A stretch of 7,733 nucleotides of DNA from Treponema sp. (GTDB lineage Bacteria > Spirochaetota > Spirochaetia > Treponematales > Breznakiellaceae): NCBI GenBank assembly GCA_009780595.1, contig WQZT01000073.1, positions 1-7,733 on the forward strand, in the 5' to 3' direction. Positions 6,540 through 7,733 of the stretch are shown in pieces. Numbering within the stretch: the stretch's first letter is position 1; each line of letters begins with the position of its first letter. A program made the position numbers and the translations under genes. The notes under the pieces are model-generated. The model was not told the origin of the DNA and did no database searches. It saw nothing but the letters and a program-made list of their open reading frames with translations.

Positions 6540-6929
6540 TCAGCCTCCTTTTTGTTCTTCCTCACAGACCTTTTGATACGCCGCGGCATCCATCAGATCA
6601 TCCTGTGCCGTAATATTTTCAACTTCGATAAACCATGCACCATACGGAGCCTGGTTGATACTCGCCGGATTATCCAGCAGATCGTTATTCACCGCTTTGA
6701 CAACGCCCGTTACCGGAGACAAGACATCGGAAACCGCCTTGACGCTTTCAACGTCGCCAAGCGGCTGCCCTGCGGTAACCTCGTCCCCCGGCTGGGGAAG
6801 GTTCACGAACACGAGATCGCCGAGCTGGTGCTGGGCATAATCCGTTATGCCAACCAAACCCGATGCCGCGCCAGTTGACTTAAACCACTCGTGATCTTTA
6901 CTGTACTTCAACTCTTGTGGAAAATTCAT
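6540..6929 (-). CDS. gcvH: Glycine cleavage system H-protein (lipoyl carrier)
   Basis: The 129-residue H-protein carries the aminomethyl group on a lipoyl-lysine between P- and T-proteins; the length is typical. Family landmarks: YSKDHEW (9-15), GITDYAQHQLGDLVFVNLP (27-45), GDVESVKAVSD (58-68) with K64 as the lipoylation site, then SPVTGVV and the C-terminal WFIEVEN. The start at ATG 6929-6927 has AAGGAGA upstream. The stop TGA (6542-6540) is one base from the gcvPA start, and the gcvPA ribosome binding site lies inside the last codons of gcvH, so translation is probably coupled. It is 38 bases downstream of gcvT. No defect is visible. Confidence 0.96.
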   Translation of the reverse strand: MNFPQELKYSKDHEWFKSTGAASGLVGITDYAQHQLGDLVFVNLPQPGDEVTAGQPLGDVESVKAVSDVLSPVTGVVKAVNNDLLDNPASINQAPYGAWFIEVENITAQDDLMDAAAYQKVCEEEQKGG

Positions 6930-6967
6930 ATTCTCTCCTTAAACGTGCTACATTCAAATTCAAACAA
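6930..6967 (-). promoter_or_regulatory. gcvT-gcvH spacer with ribosome binding site
   Basis: The 38-base spacer carries AAGGAGA shortly before the gcvH ATG. No terminator or promoter is seen, consistent with read-through from gcvT to gcvH. Confidence 0.6.
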
Positions 6968-7733
6968 CTATGTTCTATAGAAAGGCATAGCAACGACTTC
7001 TACGTCGATCATTCTGCCCCTCGTTTCAACCGAAAGTTTTTCGCCGATGCGCGAATACTTCTTCTCGACGAGCGCCATCGCGTATGGCGCGTTCATAAAC
7101 GGCAGGTGCGTTCCCGACGTTGTGCTACCGACTTTCGCGCCGCCCGGCTCGCTGCCTGAAAACACATCGCTGTGCTCGCGAACGATGCCGCGCCCGGTAA
7201 CTTTCAGCCCCACCCGCGTGATTGCAGGCTCGCCTTGTGCCGCCAGCGCCGCCTTGCCGCAAAAATCCGCCTTGTCCATTTTGACGGCGAAGTCCAGCCC
7301 GGTTTCCAGTGGGCTGATCTCGTCGTTCATTTCGTGGCCGTACAGCGGCATACAGGCTTCAAGCCGTAGCGTGTCCCGCGCCCCAAGCCCGCAGGGAACA
7401 AGCCCGAACGCCGCCCCCGCCGCAAGCACCTTATCCCACAAAGCGGCAGTATCCTCAGCCTTGCAGTAAAGCTCGTAGCCGAACGAGCCGGTGTAGCCCG
7501 TGCGCGATACAATGCAGGTGAACCCCGCAACATTCGCCTTTTCGACAAAGGTGTAATATTTCTGCGGAATATCTTTCTCCGCCGCGAGCTTTGCGATGAT
7601 GTTTGCTGACTCAGGACCTTGCAGCGCAATTTGCCCGAAGCTGTCGGAAAGGTCGCGCATTACGGTGTTGCCTTGCAGGTTTGCCTTTATCCAGCCCGCG
7701 TCTTTTTCGCGGTTGGCGGCGTTCACCACCAAG
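6968..7733 (-). CDS. gcvT: Glycine cleavage T-protein (aminomethyltransferase), 5' end missing
   Basis: T-protein transfers the methylene carbon from aminomethyl-lipoyl H-protein to tetrahydrofolate and frees ammonia. About 254 C-terminal residues are present, from the conserved LVVNAANREKD block to MPFYRT and a TAG at 6970-6968. About 100 N-terminal residues should lie beyond the right edge. Landmarks: FGQIALQGPES, SRTGYTGSFGYELYC, GLGARDTLRLEACMPLYGHE (a strongly conserved GcvT block), SPLETGLDF and VGSTTSGTHLPFM. The TTG at 7732-7730 is an internal leucine, not a start, because it falls inside the conserved block. As first visible gene of the operon, any promoter or glycine riboswitch would lie to the right of the window. 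Confidence 0.95.
   Translation of the reverse strand, partial: LVVNAANREKDAGWIKANLQGNTVMRDLSDSFGQIALQGPESANIIAKLAAEKDIPQKYYTFVEKANVAGFTCIVSRTGYTGSFGYELYCKAEDTAALWDKVLAAGAAFGLVPCGLGARDTLRLEACMPLYGHEMNDEISPLETGLDFAVKMDKADFCGKAALAAQGEPAITRVGLKVTGRGIVREHSDVFSGSEPGGAKVGSTTSGTHLPFMNAPYAMALVEKKYSRIGEKLSVETRGRMIDVEVVAMPFYRT

Overview
The window (7733 bases, both ends inside genes) holds bacterial chromosomal DNA with two gene blocks that converge on a shared terminator. The + strand carries the 3' end of an unrecognised gene (to 233), a RecQ-family DNA helicase (320-1960) and a secreted or lipid-anchored SH3b plus BspA-type leucine-rich-repeat protein (2088-3707). The - strand, read from the right edge leftwards, carries a glycine cleavage operon: gcvT (5' end cut by the window), gcvH, gcvPA and gcvPB (ending at 3808).

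The gcv genes are packed as a single transcription unit, with a 38-base gap, then a 1-base gap, then a 4-base ATGA overlap. Good Shine-Dalgarno sequences precede gcvH, gcvPA and gcvPB. Together with a lipoamide dehydrogenase not seen here, the products split glycine into CO2, ammonia, NADH and methylene-tetrahydrofolate. P-protein (decarboxylase, two subunits here) loads aminomethyl onto the lipoyl arm of H-protein, and T-protein passes the carbon to tetrahydrofolate. The clearest oddity is an apparent frameshift in gcvPA near 5447: the last 72 codons of an otherwise well-conserved GcvPA lie in the other frame, and that frame ends exactly in the ATGA overlap with gcvPB.

The helicase and gcv genes are GC-rich, while the LRR gene is visibly AT-rich (hand counts of single 60-base rows: 28% GC at 2101-2160 and 45% at 2221-2280, against 72% at 1501-1560 in recQ and 57% at 5161-5220 in gcvPB). 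The LRR gene has its own good sigma70-type promoter and a regular 22-residue (66-base) repeat. This suggests a separately acquired or repeat-expanded surface gene beside housekeeping genes.

Organism: split gcvPA/gcvPB plus an SH3b/LRR_5 protein with 'NNQLTSVTIPNSV'-type repeats would fit a host-associated spirochaete such as a gut Treponema relative. That is inference from remembered family resemblance; no rRNA or other marker gene is present. I found no strong evidence for a new multi-gene system. The items most worth checking are the gcvPA frameshift and the architecture of the LRR protein.
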